From contig CAJXVW010000002.1 in NCBI GenBank assembly GCA_913062645.1, positions 124,001 through 188,000 on the forward strand: a DNA stretch of 64,000 bases. The letters run 5' to 3'. This document shows, piece after piece, positions 1 through 7,399 of the stretch. The notes beneath the pieces were generated by a model that was not told the DNA's origin, searched no databases, and saw nothing but the letters and a program-made list of their open reading frames with translations. A program made the position numbers and the translations under genes. This DNA comes from an uncultured Mycoplasmatota bacterium (GTDB lineage: Bacteria; Bacillota_I; Bacilli_A; Izemoplasmatales; Izemoplasmataceae). Numbering within the stretch: the first letter of the stretch is position 1; each line of letters begins with the position of its first letter.

Positions 1-341
1 ATGGCCGGGTCGTAGATTGCGAACGGCTGAAAGTAATCAAACAGCGCAGCCTGAAGAAAGGCGATCACGAAAAGTCCGTTGAGCGTGATCAGAACCACGG
101 TGATGAGGAACTTGCGTCTGGCCGACAACTGGATGACGGTTGTATTGCGGTGTCGCAAATAGACGTTCCACAGCATCACGGCCAGCATGTCGAGCACGAT
201 CAGTACCAGGATCGTCGCCACCACTCCGAAGCGCTTGATGATCGCCTGGTTCTTCCACAAGAAGTGATAGACGCCATTGGCGAAGAAATACACGATCGCC
301 AGATCGTATGCGGCGTATAGATAGTGCAGTACTCTTCTCAT
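1..341 (-). CDS. Integral membrane protein, 5' part only (runs off the window)
   Basis: The reading frame starts at ATG 341 behind a GGAGGAAAG ribosome-binding site and stays open to base 1, giving 113 residues of an unfinished protein. It begins MRRVLHYLYAAYD and holds three hydrophobic stretches (about residues 8-28, 44-66 and 77-96), joined by short charged loops such as RHRNTT and SARRKF. No catalytic motif is visible, so the function is unknown. A 105-residue Arg/His-rich frame over the same bases is a shadow: only this frame has membrane-protein composition and a well-spaced start. Confidence 0.75.
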   Translation of the reverse strand, partial: MRRVLHYLYAAYDLAIVYFFANGVYHFLWKNQAIIKRFGVVATILVLIVLDMLAVMLWNVYLRHRNTTVIQLSARRKFLITVVLITLNGLFVIAFLQAALFDYFQPFAIYDPA

Positions 342-390
342 GACTTTCCTCCATGTTGAACCGGCCGCGAAATGCGGCCGGTCTATCGCA

Positions 391-798
391 TTATAGTGGT
401 AAGACTTGTTCGAAAAACTCGATACAATGGCGAAGCTTCACTTCGTCATCGAGATCGTCGTCCGTATCACTATGAATAATGTGATTCATTCTAATCCAGT
501 GACTAAATGCTTGATGGCGAGTGCTTTCTGTTTTATCAGAGAAGGTAGCAAAAATGAAATCCCTACCAGATAATTGTCGATCCACTTCACGTTGTCTTGC
601 ATAGATCTCAATCAAACTTCTCATGGTAACAGCAGCTCCTTGCAGATCGTTCATCTTTAGTCGTTGTTTCGCTGATGTTATCGAAGCGGACTTAAGGTCG
701 TCCTTGCGAATACTGTCAAAAGGTGCTTTCGTCGCATCTTTCGCAATTTTACCAATCCTCGATCCGATGTTTTTGATCTTTTTGTTGATGTCTGTCAT
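391..798 (-). CDS. HEPN/DUF4145-like small cytoplasmic protein
   Basis: A 135-residue soluble protein. I chose ATG 798, preceded by GGTGA, over a GTG three codons upstream. The middle (LQGAAVTMRSLIEIYARQ) resembles the helix of HEPN/DUF4145-type proteins. Near the C-terminus, WIRMNHIIH gives an R-x5-H arrangement, compatible with the RX4-6H motif of HEPN domains. The N-terminus is Lys-rich. It is the last gene of a leftward operon with a TerB-DUF1232 protein and an HTH regulator. HEPN proteins are often RNases or toxins, but the resemblance is by eye, so no activity is claimed. Confidence 0.6.
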   Translation of the reverse strand: MTDINKKIKNIGSRIGKIAKDATKAPFDSIRKDDLKSASITSAKQRLKMNDLQGAAVTMRSLIEIYARQREVDRQLSGRDFIFATFSDKTESTRHQAFSHWIRMNHIIHSDTDDDLDDEVKLRHCIEFFEQVLPL

Positions 799-819
799 GC
801 CGTTCACCGCGTCTTTAGT

Positions 820-1542
820 TTAACCGTTTTTCATCATTTTTGACAATTGTGCCATGGCGTACGCCAATACTCCCACATCATCCGTCAGTCCCAAAACTGG
901 TACAACATCAGGAATGACATCTAGTGGACTGATTAGGTAAATGAGAGCACCAATAGCGATGGCTTTAACGGTTGTATCGGCCTTGGGGTTCTGAACGACT
1001 TCCCACAACTTAAGCACCTGATCCCAAATCTTCTTGACGGGACCGCGTCGCATTTTCATCAACACCGTTTCGTCAATGTCATCGGCACTGCCTTCGGCGA
1101 ACTCATTCATCATCCGAATCGAATCATCAAGTATCTCTTGATCCGTTTGATCCTGATAGAAGAACTCTTTGACGTCAAATTCCTGAGTTCCATACTTGTC
1201 AAGAAACTTCTGCATTTGGCTGGCCGATTCTAGCGACAACAAGTCGAAAAAGGACTTGATCAGTTTGCGCTCATTCAGTGAAAAATCACCGTCGGCCATT
1301 GCCAGCAAAATAACATGCGTCAAAATGTTCATGACATCTTTTTCGTCCAGTTTTTCAAGCCGGAAACGGAGTTGCTCGGGAGTAAGGTGCTTGTACTCAT
1401 AGTTCTTCATCCGGTAAGTCTTCTTGACGCGATAGATAAGATCCATCTCATCATGTGTTACGTTGCCATCCACTTCTGAAATAACCTTCATAAACTCCAA
1501 CAATACCTCTCTTTGATACTTCCCCAATCGTGCTTTGAACAT
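820..1542 (-). CDS. TerB-like plus DUF1232 (YkvA) domain protein
   Basis: 240 residues. ATG 1542 follows AAAGGAGAT; the frame is open 67 codons further upstream, but that stretch overlaps the preceding gene and has unnatural composition. Residues ~15-120 carry two TerB-like acidic helical repeats (SEVDGNVTHDE and AMADGDFSLNERK), a fold seen in tellurite-resistance TerB and DjlA N-termini that may bind metal. The C-terminus has the DUF1232/YkvA signature LIYLISPLDVIPDVVPVLG, a short membrane hairpin. The join suggests a membrane-anchored stress sensor or scaffold; that role is inferred. It sits between the HTH regulator and the HEPN-like gene in one operon. Confidence 0.75.
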   Translation of the reverse strand: MFKARLGKYQREVLLEFMKVISEVDGNVTHDEMDLIYRVKKTYRMKNYEYKHLTPEQLRFRLEKLDEKDVMNILTHVILLAMADGDFSLNERKLIKSFFDLLSLESASQMQKFLDKYGTQEFDVKEFFYQDQTDQEILDDSIRMMNEFAEGSADDIDETVLMKMRRGPVKKIWDQVLKLWEVVQNPKADTTVKAIAIGALIYLISPLDVIPDVVPVLGLTDDVGVLAYAMAQLSKMMKNG

Positions 1543-1570
1543 GTTCTTATCTCCTTTCATAGATTGGTTG

Positions 1571-1942
1571 TCATTTACTATATTTATTGATAAGCGACTC
1601 GAGTCTATCCACAAATCGCTTGTTGCCCAATAATTCACTCGCATGAACAAGCAGTTCCCGTTTGTGTTCATCATCAGCATGTTCGAGAATGGCGTTGACG
1701 AGCGGCATGTCCGATGATCGATCTTGTTGGTGCATCTTGCCAATGTATTCCATTACCTGCAACTTGGAAAACGTGGTTGCTTTCATAATGTAATCGAATA
1801 AGTACAACACGTCATGATTAATGTCCTTGTATTGTTTGGTTTCATATTCATCGATGTACTTGTACAAGGTCGGTCGGGAAACACCGACAAACGCCGCAAG
1901 TTCCGTCAACCTGATTTTGAGTTTTTGAAGTTTTTCTTTCAT
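1571..1942 (-). CDS. Small HTH transcriptional regulator
   Basis: 123 residues from ATG 1942, behind AGGTGG at good spacing; the seven codons upstream are unlikely to be translated. Residues ~8-35 (IRLTELAAFVGVSRPTLYKYIDEYE) form a clear helix-turn-helix resembling TetR or resolvase-type HTHs. The remaining helical part (FDYIMKATTFSKLQVMEYI onward) matches no ligand domain I know. It heads the operon with the TerB-DUF1232 and HEPN-like genes. Its promoter contains an inverted repeat, TTTACA-N5-TGTAAA, between -10 and -35, so autorepression is likely. Confidence 0.75.
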   Translation of the reverse strand: MKEKLQKLKIRLTELAAFVGVSRPTLYKYIDEYETKQYKDINHDVLYLFDYIMKATTFSKLQVMEYIGKMHQQDRSSDMPLVNAILEHADDEHKRELLVHASELLGNKRFVDRLESLINKYSK

Positions 1943-1961
1943 AGGGAACCACCTCAATTCC

Positions 1962-1990
1962 ATTGTATCTCATTTTACACTATATGTAAA
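1962..1990 (-). promoter_or_regulatory. Promoter with inverted-repeat operator for the HTH operon
   Basis: On the minus strand, TTTACA (1990-1985) and TACAAT (1967-1962) are exactly 17 bp apart, a good sigma-70/SigA promoter about 20 bp before the HTH gene. The -35 box is one arm of an inverted repeat, TTTACA-CTATA-TGTAAA (1974-1990), and a further TGTAAAT half site lies at 2008-2014. The placement fits a repressor operator, most simply for the HTH protein itself. Confidence 0.6.
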
Positions 1991-2096
1991 TAATAAATTA
2001 CGTTTTTTGTAAATCAATCAAGTCATTAAATGTAGTAAAAGGATTCCTATCAGTTGTTAATAATGCATATTTTGCGATTGCAGACAATGAGAATGT

Positions 2097-2116
2097 TATA
2101 ATATTAGTACACTAAT
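2097..2116 (+). promoter_or_regulatory. -10 element and palindrome upstream of heliorhodopsin
   Basis: A perfect TATAAT at 2097-2102 lies 33 bp before the heliorhodopsin start codon. It has no good -35 box at 16-18 bp. Immediately downstream, at the expected transcription start, is a perfect palindrome, ATTAGT-AC-ACTAAT (2103-2116). A TATAAT without a -35, next to an operator-like repeat, suggests regulated expression. Confidence 0.5.
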
Positions 2117-2135
2117 AATTAATTCGGAGGTCATC

Positions 2136-2897
2136 ATGAACAAAAATTTGGTAACATTCAATCGCAACATGGGATTCCTGCATCTCATCCAAGGCACCGC
2201 CATTCTCATTCTCGCGCTCACCGTCGACGTCTTCAAGGACTTCACTCCGACCATCTACGGTCATTTTCTGGAAGTCGACGCCGGTGGTTACGGCCCGGTC
2301 ACGCAAGCGTTATTCGATCTGCCGTTCGGCATCCTCGTCGCCTTGTTCCTCTTGCTCAGCGCGATGTTCCACTTCCTCATCGCCTTCCCGCTCAAGGACA
2401 AATACCTGGCCGCCGTCGAAGCCGGCACCAATCCGTACCGCTGGTACGAATACGCGCTGTCGTCCTCGATCATGATCGTATTGCTCGCCTCGATGTTCGG
2501 CATTCTGTCGATCGAAGGCGTGATGCTTATCTTCATCATCAACGGCGTCATGAACCTGCTCGGTCTGTTGATGGAGAAAATGAATCCGCTCAATCGGAAA
2601 ACCACCGACTGGACCGCCCACTGGTTCGGTTGGATCGCCGGACTTGCCCCGTGGCTCGTGATTGTCGTCTATCTCCTCAACAACGGTGATCTGTCGTTGT
2701 TGCCGTGGTTCGTCGTACCAGGCCTGCTGTTTTATTTCCTGGTGTTCAACCTATTCGCGTTCAACCAGTACGCCCAGTACAAACGCGTCGGCAAATGGAG
2801 CGATTACGTGTACGGCGAACGGATGTACGTCTGGCTCAGCCTGTTCGGCAAGTCGATCCTCGCCTGGTTCGTCTTCATCGGCATTCTGCTTGCCTAA
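2136..2897 (+). CDS. Heliorhodopsin
   Basis: 253 residues, ATG behind CGGAGG. The protein has seven hydrophobic segments and the family's hallmarks. Segment 3 reads YRWYEYALSSSIMIVLLA, with the counterion-type Glu at E105. Segment 7 reads LSLFGKSILAWFVF, with the retinal Schiff-base Lys at K239 and Ser four residues before it (S235). The loop N-Q-Y-A-Q-Y...W-S-D-Y-V-Y-G-E-R is also typical. These match E107, S237 and K241 of heliorhodopsin 48C12. Heliorhodopsins are light-sensing retinal proteins with inverted membrane orientation; most do not pump ions. The gene stands alone between its own promoter and terminator, with no retinal-biosynthesis gene in view. Confidence 0.93.
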   Translation: MNKNLVTFNRNMGFLHLIQGTAILILALTVDVFKDFTPTIYGHFLEVDAGGYGPVTQALFDLPFGILVALFLLLSAMFHFLIAFPLKDKYLAAVEAGTNPYRWYEYALSSSIMIVLLASMFGILSIEGVMLIFIINGVMNLLGLLMEKMNPLNRKTTDWTAHWFGWIAGLAPWLVIVVYLLNNGDLSLLPWFVVPGLLFYFLVFNLFAFNQYAQYKRVGKWSDYVYGERMYVWLSLFGKSILAWFVFIGILLA

Positions 2898-2902
2898 CCA
2901 TC

Positions 2903-2939
2903 AAAAAGACTGGAGTACCTCGGTATCCAGTCTTTTTTA
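2903..2939 (+). terminator. Rho-independent terminator after heliorhodopsin
   Basis: Stem AAAGACTGGA / TCCAGTCTTT with a GTACCTCGGTA loop followed by TTTTTTATT. It ends the heliorhodopsin transcript just before the convergent permease gene. Confidence 0.9.
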
Positions 2940-2948
2940 TTGTTTTAA

Positions 2949-3884
2949 TCAGTGGGTGACATTGATGCGGGGATCGACGACGTGATGCATCAGATCGACA
3001 AACAGACCGAACACAAACGCCACCAGCATGTAGAACGTACAGATAATGACAATCGTATTGACATCGATGGCGATGAAGTTGATTTCCAGCTCGGGATACA
3101 GTCCGACGATCGCCTCGTACAGAAGTTCGGCAACGCCATGGATGCCGAACGACATCTCAACGAAGAACGATCCCATCAACACCAACAGGAACACGTCCAT
3201 CATCACGGGAAAGACACTTACGATGCTGTTTTTGAGCAGATGACGAGCAAATATCTGACCTTTCGTGAGCCCTTTTGTCTTGGCCAGCAGAACATAATCC
3301 GATTGCAAGGTGTCAATCATCTCGTACCGCACCACGCGGGAGATCTTCGACACCGCACCGGCACTCAGCGCCAGAATCGGGATGCCGAGCCCCCATACAC
3401 TGCCCCAAAAGGTGCCGGGAATGTAGGATCGGTGCGGTGGGAACCAGCCGAGCTGGAACCCCAGGACGATGATCAGAATGAAGATGAGAATGTACATCGG
3501 GATGGATCCAAAGACCAAGGTCAGAGTATTGAACACACGGTCAAACAGACTGTCCTTGTAGTACGCGGAAATGGCGCCGATGGCGATGCCGACGGGGGTG
3601 TAAACCGCGAGGGCGATGAGATTGTAGCGCATCGTGATCCAAAACCGTGGAACGACCACTTCGCGGACAAGATCACCCGATGCAGTCAGTCCCCAGTCAC
3701 CGGCCAGGATGCGCTGTTCAAGGAATACTCTGTACAAACGGAGAATAATCGGATAAGATTCGCTGGGCGGCATCGATGCCCATACATTGAAGTTGGCGAA
3801 CGTGAGCGCAAAAAAGAGTAGCGTTCCGAGCAGAAACACATTGAACACAACAAACAGGATGCGCATCGTCACATATCGTTTCAC
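2949..3884 (-). CDS. OppB/DppB-type ABC transporter permease without partners
   Basis: 311 residues starting at GTG 3884; GAGGTGA precedes it and overlaps the stop of the lipoprotein upstream. The protein has the N-terminal OppB segment, a long outside loop (residues ~30-95), five further membrane segments, and the coupling-helix motif YVLLAKTKGLTKGQIFARHLLKNS followed by a C-terminal DPRI. This is the BPD_transp_1 fold that moves peptides or nickel in OppABCDF systems. No OppC, ATPase or binding protein is adjacent; the only operon partner is a 135-aa lipoprotein. It may pair with components elsewhere or have a divergent role. Confidence 0.85.
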   Translation of the reverse strand: MKRYVTMRILFVVFNVFLLGTLLFFALTFANFNVWASMPPSESYPIILRLYRVFLEQRILAGDWGLTASGDLVREVVVPRFWITMRYNLIALAVYTPVGIAIGAISAYYKDSLFDRVFNTLTLVFGSIPMYILIFILIIVLGFQLGWFPPHRSYIPGTFWGSVWGLGIPILALSAGAVSKISRVVRYEMIDTLQSDYVLLAKTKGLTKGQIFARHLLKNSIVSVFPVMMDVFLLVLMGSFFVEMSFGIHGVAELLYEAIVGLYPELEINFIAIDVNTIVIICTFYMLVAFVFGLFVDLMHHVVDPRINVTH

Positions 3885-3895
3885 AACGGGTCACC

Positions 3896-4303
3896 TCACT
3901 CGAACAAATCGATGATGTCCTGCGAATCGGTCAAAAGGATGACATGCCCCTCACGCAGGAACAAGGAATCGAAATTATCATCGTCGGTGATGCTTTCTTC
4001 CCAAAGCAGTGCGTCGTCGAGCTCCTGAAAAGCCGCAAGACTGGCGACCTGCGTTTCTCCATCGTAACAATAATACAGTTCATATATCAGCATGTCGAGA
4101 TCATAGGGAGTGACGATCTCTCGTTGCGTGAACTGGTATTTGGTTGAATACCCTTGCAGTTCGACCGTATACCCGGCGGTGCCGATGATCGTCGTCATTT
4201 CGTATACCTTTACATCGACATCGACTTCATCATCCGCATTGCCACAACCGAACAGACCAATCGACAACAACAACAGCATTCCCAGCAGCATGACTCGTTT
4301 CAT
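3896..4303 (-). CDS. Small lipoprotein
   Basis: 135 residues. ATG 4303 is chosen because AAAGGAGGG is ideally spaced to it and would abut the ATG two codons upstream. The signal peptide ends in the lipobox LFGC (Cys about residue 20), followed by an acidic linker (NADDEVDVDV). The mature part of ~110 residues is rich in Asp/Glu/Tyr and matches nothing I know. It lies 11 bp upstream of the orphan permease with coupled signals, so it may be an extracellular accessory of that permease rather than a full solute-binding protein, for which it is far too small. Confidence 0.75.
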   Translation of the reverse strand: MKRVMLLGMLLLLSIGLFGCGNADDEVDVDVKVYEMTTIIGTAGYTVELQGYSTKYQFTQREIVTPYDLDMLIYELYYCYDGETQVASLAAFQELDDALLWEESITDDDNFDSLFLREGHVILLTDSQDIIDLFE

Positions 4304-4502
4304 GGTCATCCCTCCTTTCTTATATTGTATAGCGTGTTTTCGCGATTCTCAATGCACAAATTTTCTCGATATGTCATATCAGAAATGATGACTCAAGTGC
4401 TAGATTTATATTCATCATCAAACGGAAAGAAAAAAATCGACATGATAATGTCGATGTTGATTCACCACTCAATTTAGTCCTAGCATAATGCCAAATCAGT
4501 GA

Positions 4503-4508
4503 TATAAT
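4503..4508 (+). promoter_or_regulatory. -10 element upstream of the two-component genes
   Basis: TATAAT lies about 75 bp upstream of the histidine kinase start; no strong -35 box is recognisable. The remaining 4304-4583 interval holds a small hairpin, ATCGACAT-GATA-ATGTCGAT (4436-4455), and no gene. Confidence 0.4.
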
Positions 4509-4583
4509 GAAGCATAGGATGGAGGCCAAGCACCCGTTCGATTTCTTCCTTCATCCAATCACCGGCGACAGGCGGTACCAACC

Positions 4584-6254
4584 ATGTTCAAGAAACAAGA
4601 AATCAAGAAACTCAGTTTTGTCTTATTGTTGTTGATTGTTGTCATATTCATCAGCACCGCCAGTTCAGCGGCGCTGCTTCTCAACATGGAGTTCTTCCGA
4701 AACGGCATCCTCAATGAACAGCAGGACAAATACGAACCGGTCGGCGATGACATCGCCCATCAAATCACGATTGCCGAAAGCATGTTCGGCGCATTGCTAA
4801 CCGACGAGAACATGAACGACATCCTGACGATGAATCATTTCAATGCCGTCGCCGTCGAAGAGTTGTATGAAGACGTTGATTTTGACACACTGCTTTCTGA
4901 CCCCTTGGCACGAAGCATGTTCGCCCGCTCCACCATCTACACCTCCAATCCTACCATCTCTGCCAACGAACGGTTCGAGCCGATCACACCTGCGATTGAA
5001 AGCGAAGCTTGGTTCGACCGTATCGTCAATGCACGACGAGGCCAAACCATTTTCATTATCGATAGCGAAATCGTTGTGCTGTCCCGTTTGGAACCGGAGA
5101 ACAATCCCGATGAATACATCGCAATCGGGATGGTCACATTGGATCACAGCATCCTGGATGACATCAGCCTGGAAAACCATCGTGTACTTGTCATCAATGT
5201 GACTTTGGAAACCGTTGCTTCCATCAATGGTGACAAGACTCTCGACAAGATCGATGCCGTTTATCTTGAACTGACCGAACCATCCTATCTCGACGACGAA
5301 ATGATTCTGATGTACGACATCGTCCCTGGCACGTCGCTGTCGAAATGGACGATGCTGATCGTATCCGACCCAGTGAACTTCTTTGGAGAGTTTCTGCAAT
5401 ACGCGGCGATCATCTTCGCATCTTTGTCGGCCATTGTATTTATCGTCTTCTACCGGTTCAACTTCCTGCGTGAAGTCAACCGTTCATTTGCACGGATGTC
5501 TCCCGATGACATTCAAGCGATCATTGCCTCTAGCAATCCGAGCAAGATTGAGCGAATCATCAAGAATCTTTACGAAAACGTTGAGACGCTGGTTCAACGC
5601 AACCAGGAACTCGACTTCATCAACAAGCAAAAAGAAGCCCAGAAGAACGAAGCTGAGATAAAAGCGTTGTTGTCGCAGATCAATCCCCATTACATCTTCA
5701 ATTTGTTGAACTCGATTCACAAGCGTTCGCTGAAGAACAACGAGCTCGAGTCTGCCCGTATGATCCTTTTGATGAGCAGACAGCTGCGTCGATCATTGGA
5801 ATGGAAAGATCCGTTCGTCACCATTCGCGATGAGTTCGACAACATCCGTTCCTACATCGAACTCCAGCAATACTACTATGGAACCAACTGTGACTTCAAT
5901 TATGATATCAATGAAGATTTGTTCGACATTCAAATACCGAAACTGATCTTCCAGACGCTGATCGAAAACGCACTCAAGCATGGCGTCAAACAGGCCCCAT
6001 TTTACATTCAGTTGAAAGATAAGGACGATTTCGTCAACTTCAGCGTCACAAACGAAGTCAGCGGCAAACCCAAAGACGTCGAGAATGCCATCGTCGAACG
6101 ACTCTATACCGCCGGTGAGCACGGCGGCGAAGGCATCGGTTTGCGCAACATGATCAAGCGTCTTGATTTCTACTACAATGACAGCTACAAGATCATCACC
6201 CACAAATACAAGCACAACATCTCGATCACCCTGATTTTGCCCAAAGAACTGTAA
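4584..6254 (+). CDS. YesM-family sensor histidine kinase
   Basis: 556 residues. Two membrane helices (about 10-34 and 271-290) frame a ~235-residue extracellular sensor region of unrecognised type. A short cytoplasmic helix (330-360) leads to the His_kinase domain of the YesM/LytS class, with SQINPHYIFNLLNSI giving the phospho-acceptor H369. The HATPase part has the N box IFQTLIENALKHG (455-467) and the G box GGEGIGLRN (514-522). No typical HAMP is obvious. It is followed 12 bp later by its AraC-type response regulator. Such pairs in Bacillota usually sense extracellular carbohydrates, which fits the surface and glycan genes downstream. Confidence 0.93.
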   Translation: MFKKQEIKKLSFVLLLLIVVIFISTASSAALLLNMEFFRNGILNEQQDKYEPVGDDIAHQITIAESMFGALLTDENMNDILTMNHFNAVAVEELYEDVDFDTLLSDPLARSMFARSTIYTSNPTISANERFEPITPAIESEAWFDRIVNARRGQTIFIIDSEIVVLSRLEPENNPDEYIAIGMVTLDHSILDDISLENHRVLVINVTLETVASINGDKTLDKIDAVYLELTEPSYLDDEMILMYDIVPGTSLSKWTMLIVSDPVNFFGEFLQYAAIIFASLSAIVFIVFYRFNFLREVNRSFARMSPDDIQAIIASSNPSKIERIIKNLYENVETLVQRNQELDFINKQKEAQKNEAEIKALLSQINPHYIFNLLNSIHKRSLKNNELESARMILLMSRQLRRSLEWKDPFVTIRDEFDNIRSYIELQQYYYGTNCDFNYDINEDLFDIQIPKLIFQTLIENALKHGVKQAPFYIQLKDKDDFVNFSVTNEVSGKPKDVENAIVERLYTAGEHGGEGIGLRNMIKRLDFYYNDSYKIITHKYKHNISITLILPKEL

Positions 6255-6266
6255 GGAGTTGAGTCC

Positions 6267-6980
6267 ATGAACGTACTTCTTGTCGATGACGACCGCATCA
6301 GCATCGACATCCTCGCCGAGTACATCGTCCCTCATCTGGCCGGCATCAATGAGGTTCTTTGCGCATACGACGGTCAAGAGGCCTTCGACATCATTCTCGG
6401 CACACGACCGGAAATCATCGTCACCGATATCCGCATGCCCATACTCGACGGCATCGAACTGATCAAAAAACTGCGCAACATCGAGAATTATGAGCCGACC
6501 GTCATGATCATCAGTTCTTACAGTGATTTCAACTACGCTCGCGATGCGCTCAAACTGAATGTCGTCGATTACATTCTGAAACCAGTCGATCAGGACGAAC
6601 TGATCGCCAAGATCAACGCCACCATCCCCAACAGCGCCAAGCGCGAACGCACAGGCGGAAACATCATCGAGGATGTTCAACACTTCTTGTCCGCCCATCT
6701 TGACGAATCAATCACTCTCACTCAAATTGCCAATCAGTACCACTACAACGCAGCCTATCTGGGACGATTGCTCAAGGAGGAGACTGGTTACTCCTTCAGC
6801 GACTATCTCCTAAAATTGCGTGTCATCAAGGCCCAATCACTACTTGTCAACACCGATGATACGATCAAGAACATCAGTTCCGCGGTCGGGTTTCGCGACC
6901 CCGAACACTTCACCAAACGATTCAAGCATGTCGCCGGCATGACGCCGTCGCAATATCGCAAGGAACATCAATCAGACTGA
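6267..6980 (+). CDS. AraC-type response regulator (YesN-like)
   Basis: 237 residues, ATG behind AAGGAG. It has an N-terminal receiver domain with acidic pocket D7-D9, phospho-acceptor D54 (IVTDIRMP), the SS switch at 83-84 and K105. After a short linker comes a C-terminal AraC double HTH (~135-237) with the ending VGFRDPEHFTKRFKHVAGMTPSQYR. At 237 residues it is compact compared with YesN, which carries extra linker sequence. It is co-transcribed with the histidine kinase and is the natural candidate to control the 7-26 kb cluster that follows. Confidence 0.93.
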   Translation: MNVLLVDDDRISIDILAEYIVPHLAGINEVLCAYDGQEAFDIILGTRPEIIVTDIRMPILDGIELIKKLRNIENYEPTVMIISSYSDFNYARDALKLNVVDYILKPVDQDELIAKINATIPNSAKRERTGGNIIEDVQHFLSAHLDESITLTQIANQYHYNAAYLGRLLKEETGYSFSDYLLKLRVIKAQSLLVNTDDTIKNISSAVGFRDPEHFTKRFKHVAGMTPSQYRKEHQSD

Positions 6981-7046
6981 TTCAGAAAGACCTATCCATG
7001 TCCTCCAATGTATAATTCATACCGGTATCTGGTAGTCTCAGCGTGG

Positions 7047-7075
7047 TTGTTTGTAAGCGTTATCCATTTTATAAT
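7047..7075 (+). promoter_or_regulatory. Promoter overlapped by a cre-like operator
   Basis: TTGTTT (7047-7052) and TATAAT (7070-7075) are separated by 17 bp. Inside them lies TTGTAAGCGTTATCCA (7051-7066), one mismatch from the CcpA/cre consensus WTGNAARCGNWWWCAW. This placement would give repression by a LacI-family protein such as CcpA. It is the likely main promoter for the MoxR operon about 325 bp downstream. Confidence 0.6.
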
Positions 7076-7199
7076 TAAGATAGGATAACTGCTTCCGACA
7101 CCACGTTTTTTTGATGAATGTGCCCGGTGCGAGGTTTCAAGATCCCGAAGAGACACAATGAAATGGTACAAAACTGTTTCATTTATATTTTTTACAAAT

Positions 7200-7215
7200 A
7201 CGAAAACGATTTCGA
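7200..7215. promoter_or_regulatory. Second LacI-type palindrome
   Basis: ACGAAAACGATTTCGA is a near-perfect palindrome centred on CG, with two symmetric changes from the cre consensus. It lies between the proximal promoter and the MoxR operon, in the same 419-bp gap (6981-7399) that contains no gene. Confidence 0.4.
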
Positions 7216-7312
7216 GAAATTCGGAAAGTCATCTTTACCACAAAAACGGCAACACAGGGTCATCTTGAGATGATGATCATCGCAAACACGGTAATAATTT
7301 TTTTGAAATCCA

Positions 7313-7328
7313 TTGTAAGCGGTTTCTG
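7313..7328. promoter_or_regulatory. Third cre-like element
   Basis: TTGTAAGCGGTTTCTG repeats the core of the element at 7051 (TTGTAAGCG) and deviates from the cre consensus only in its last two bases. It is followed by an AT-rich stretch (TTTATATATA, 7361-7370) that could serve as a second -10 region 30 bp before the first gene of the operon. Confidence 0.45.
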
Positions 7329-7399
7329 TTTTCGAAAAACTTTCGTGATTTTCGACACATTTTATATATAACCCAAACCTTGAAAGGTTGGTGACACCA

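Noticed and set aside
37-354. 105-aa Arg/His-rich minus-strand frame
   Set aside because: Shadow of the membrane protein read from ATG 341 on the same strand in another frame, which has the ribosome-binding site and membrane helices.
1543-1743. N-terminal extension of the TerB-DUF1232 protein
   Set aside because: Overlaps the HTH gene and lacks a ribosome-binding site; ATG 1542 has AAAGGAGAT.
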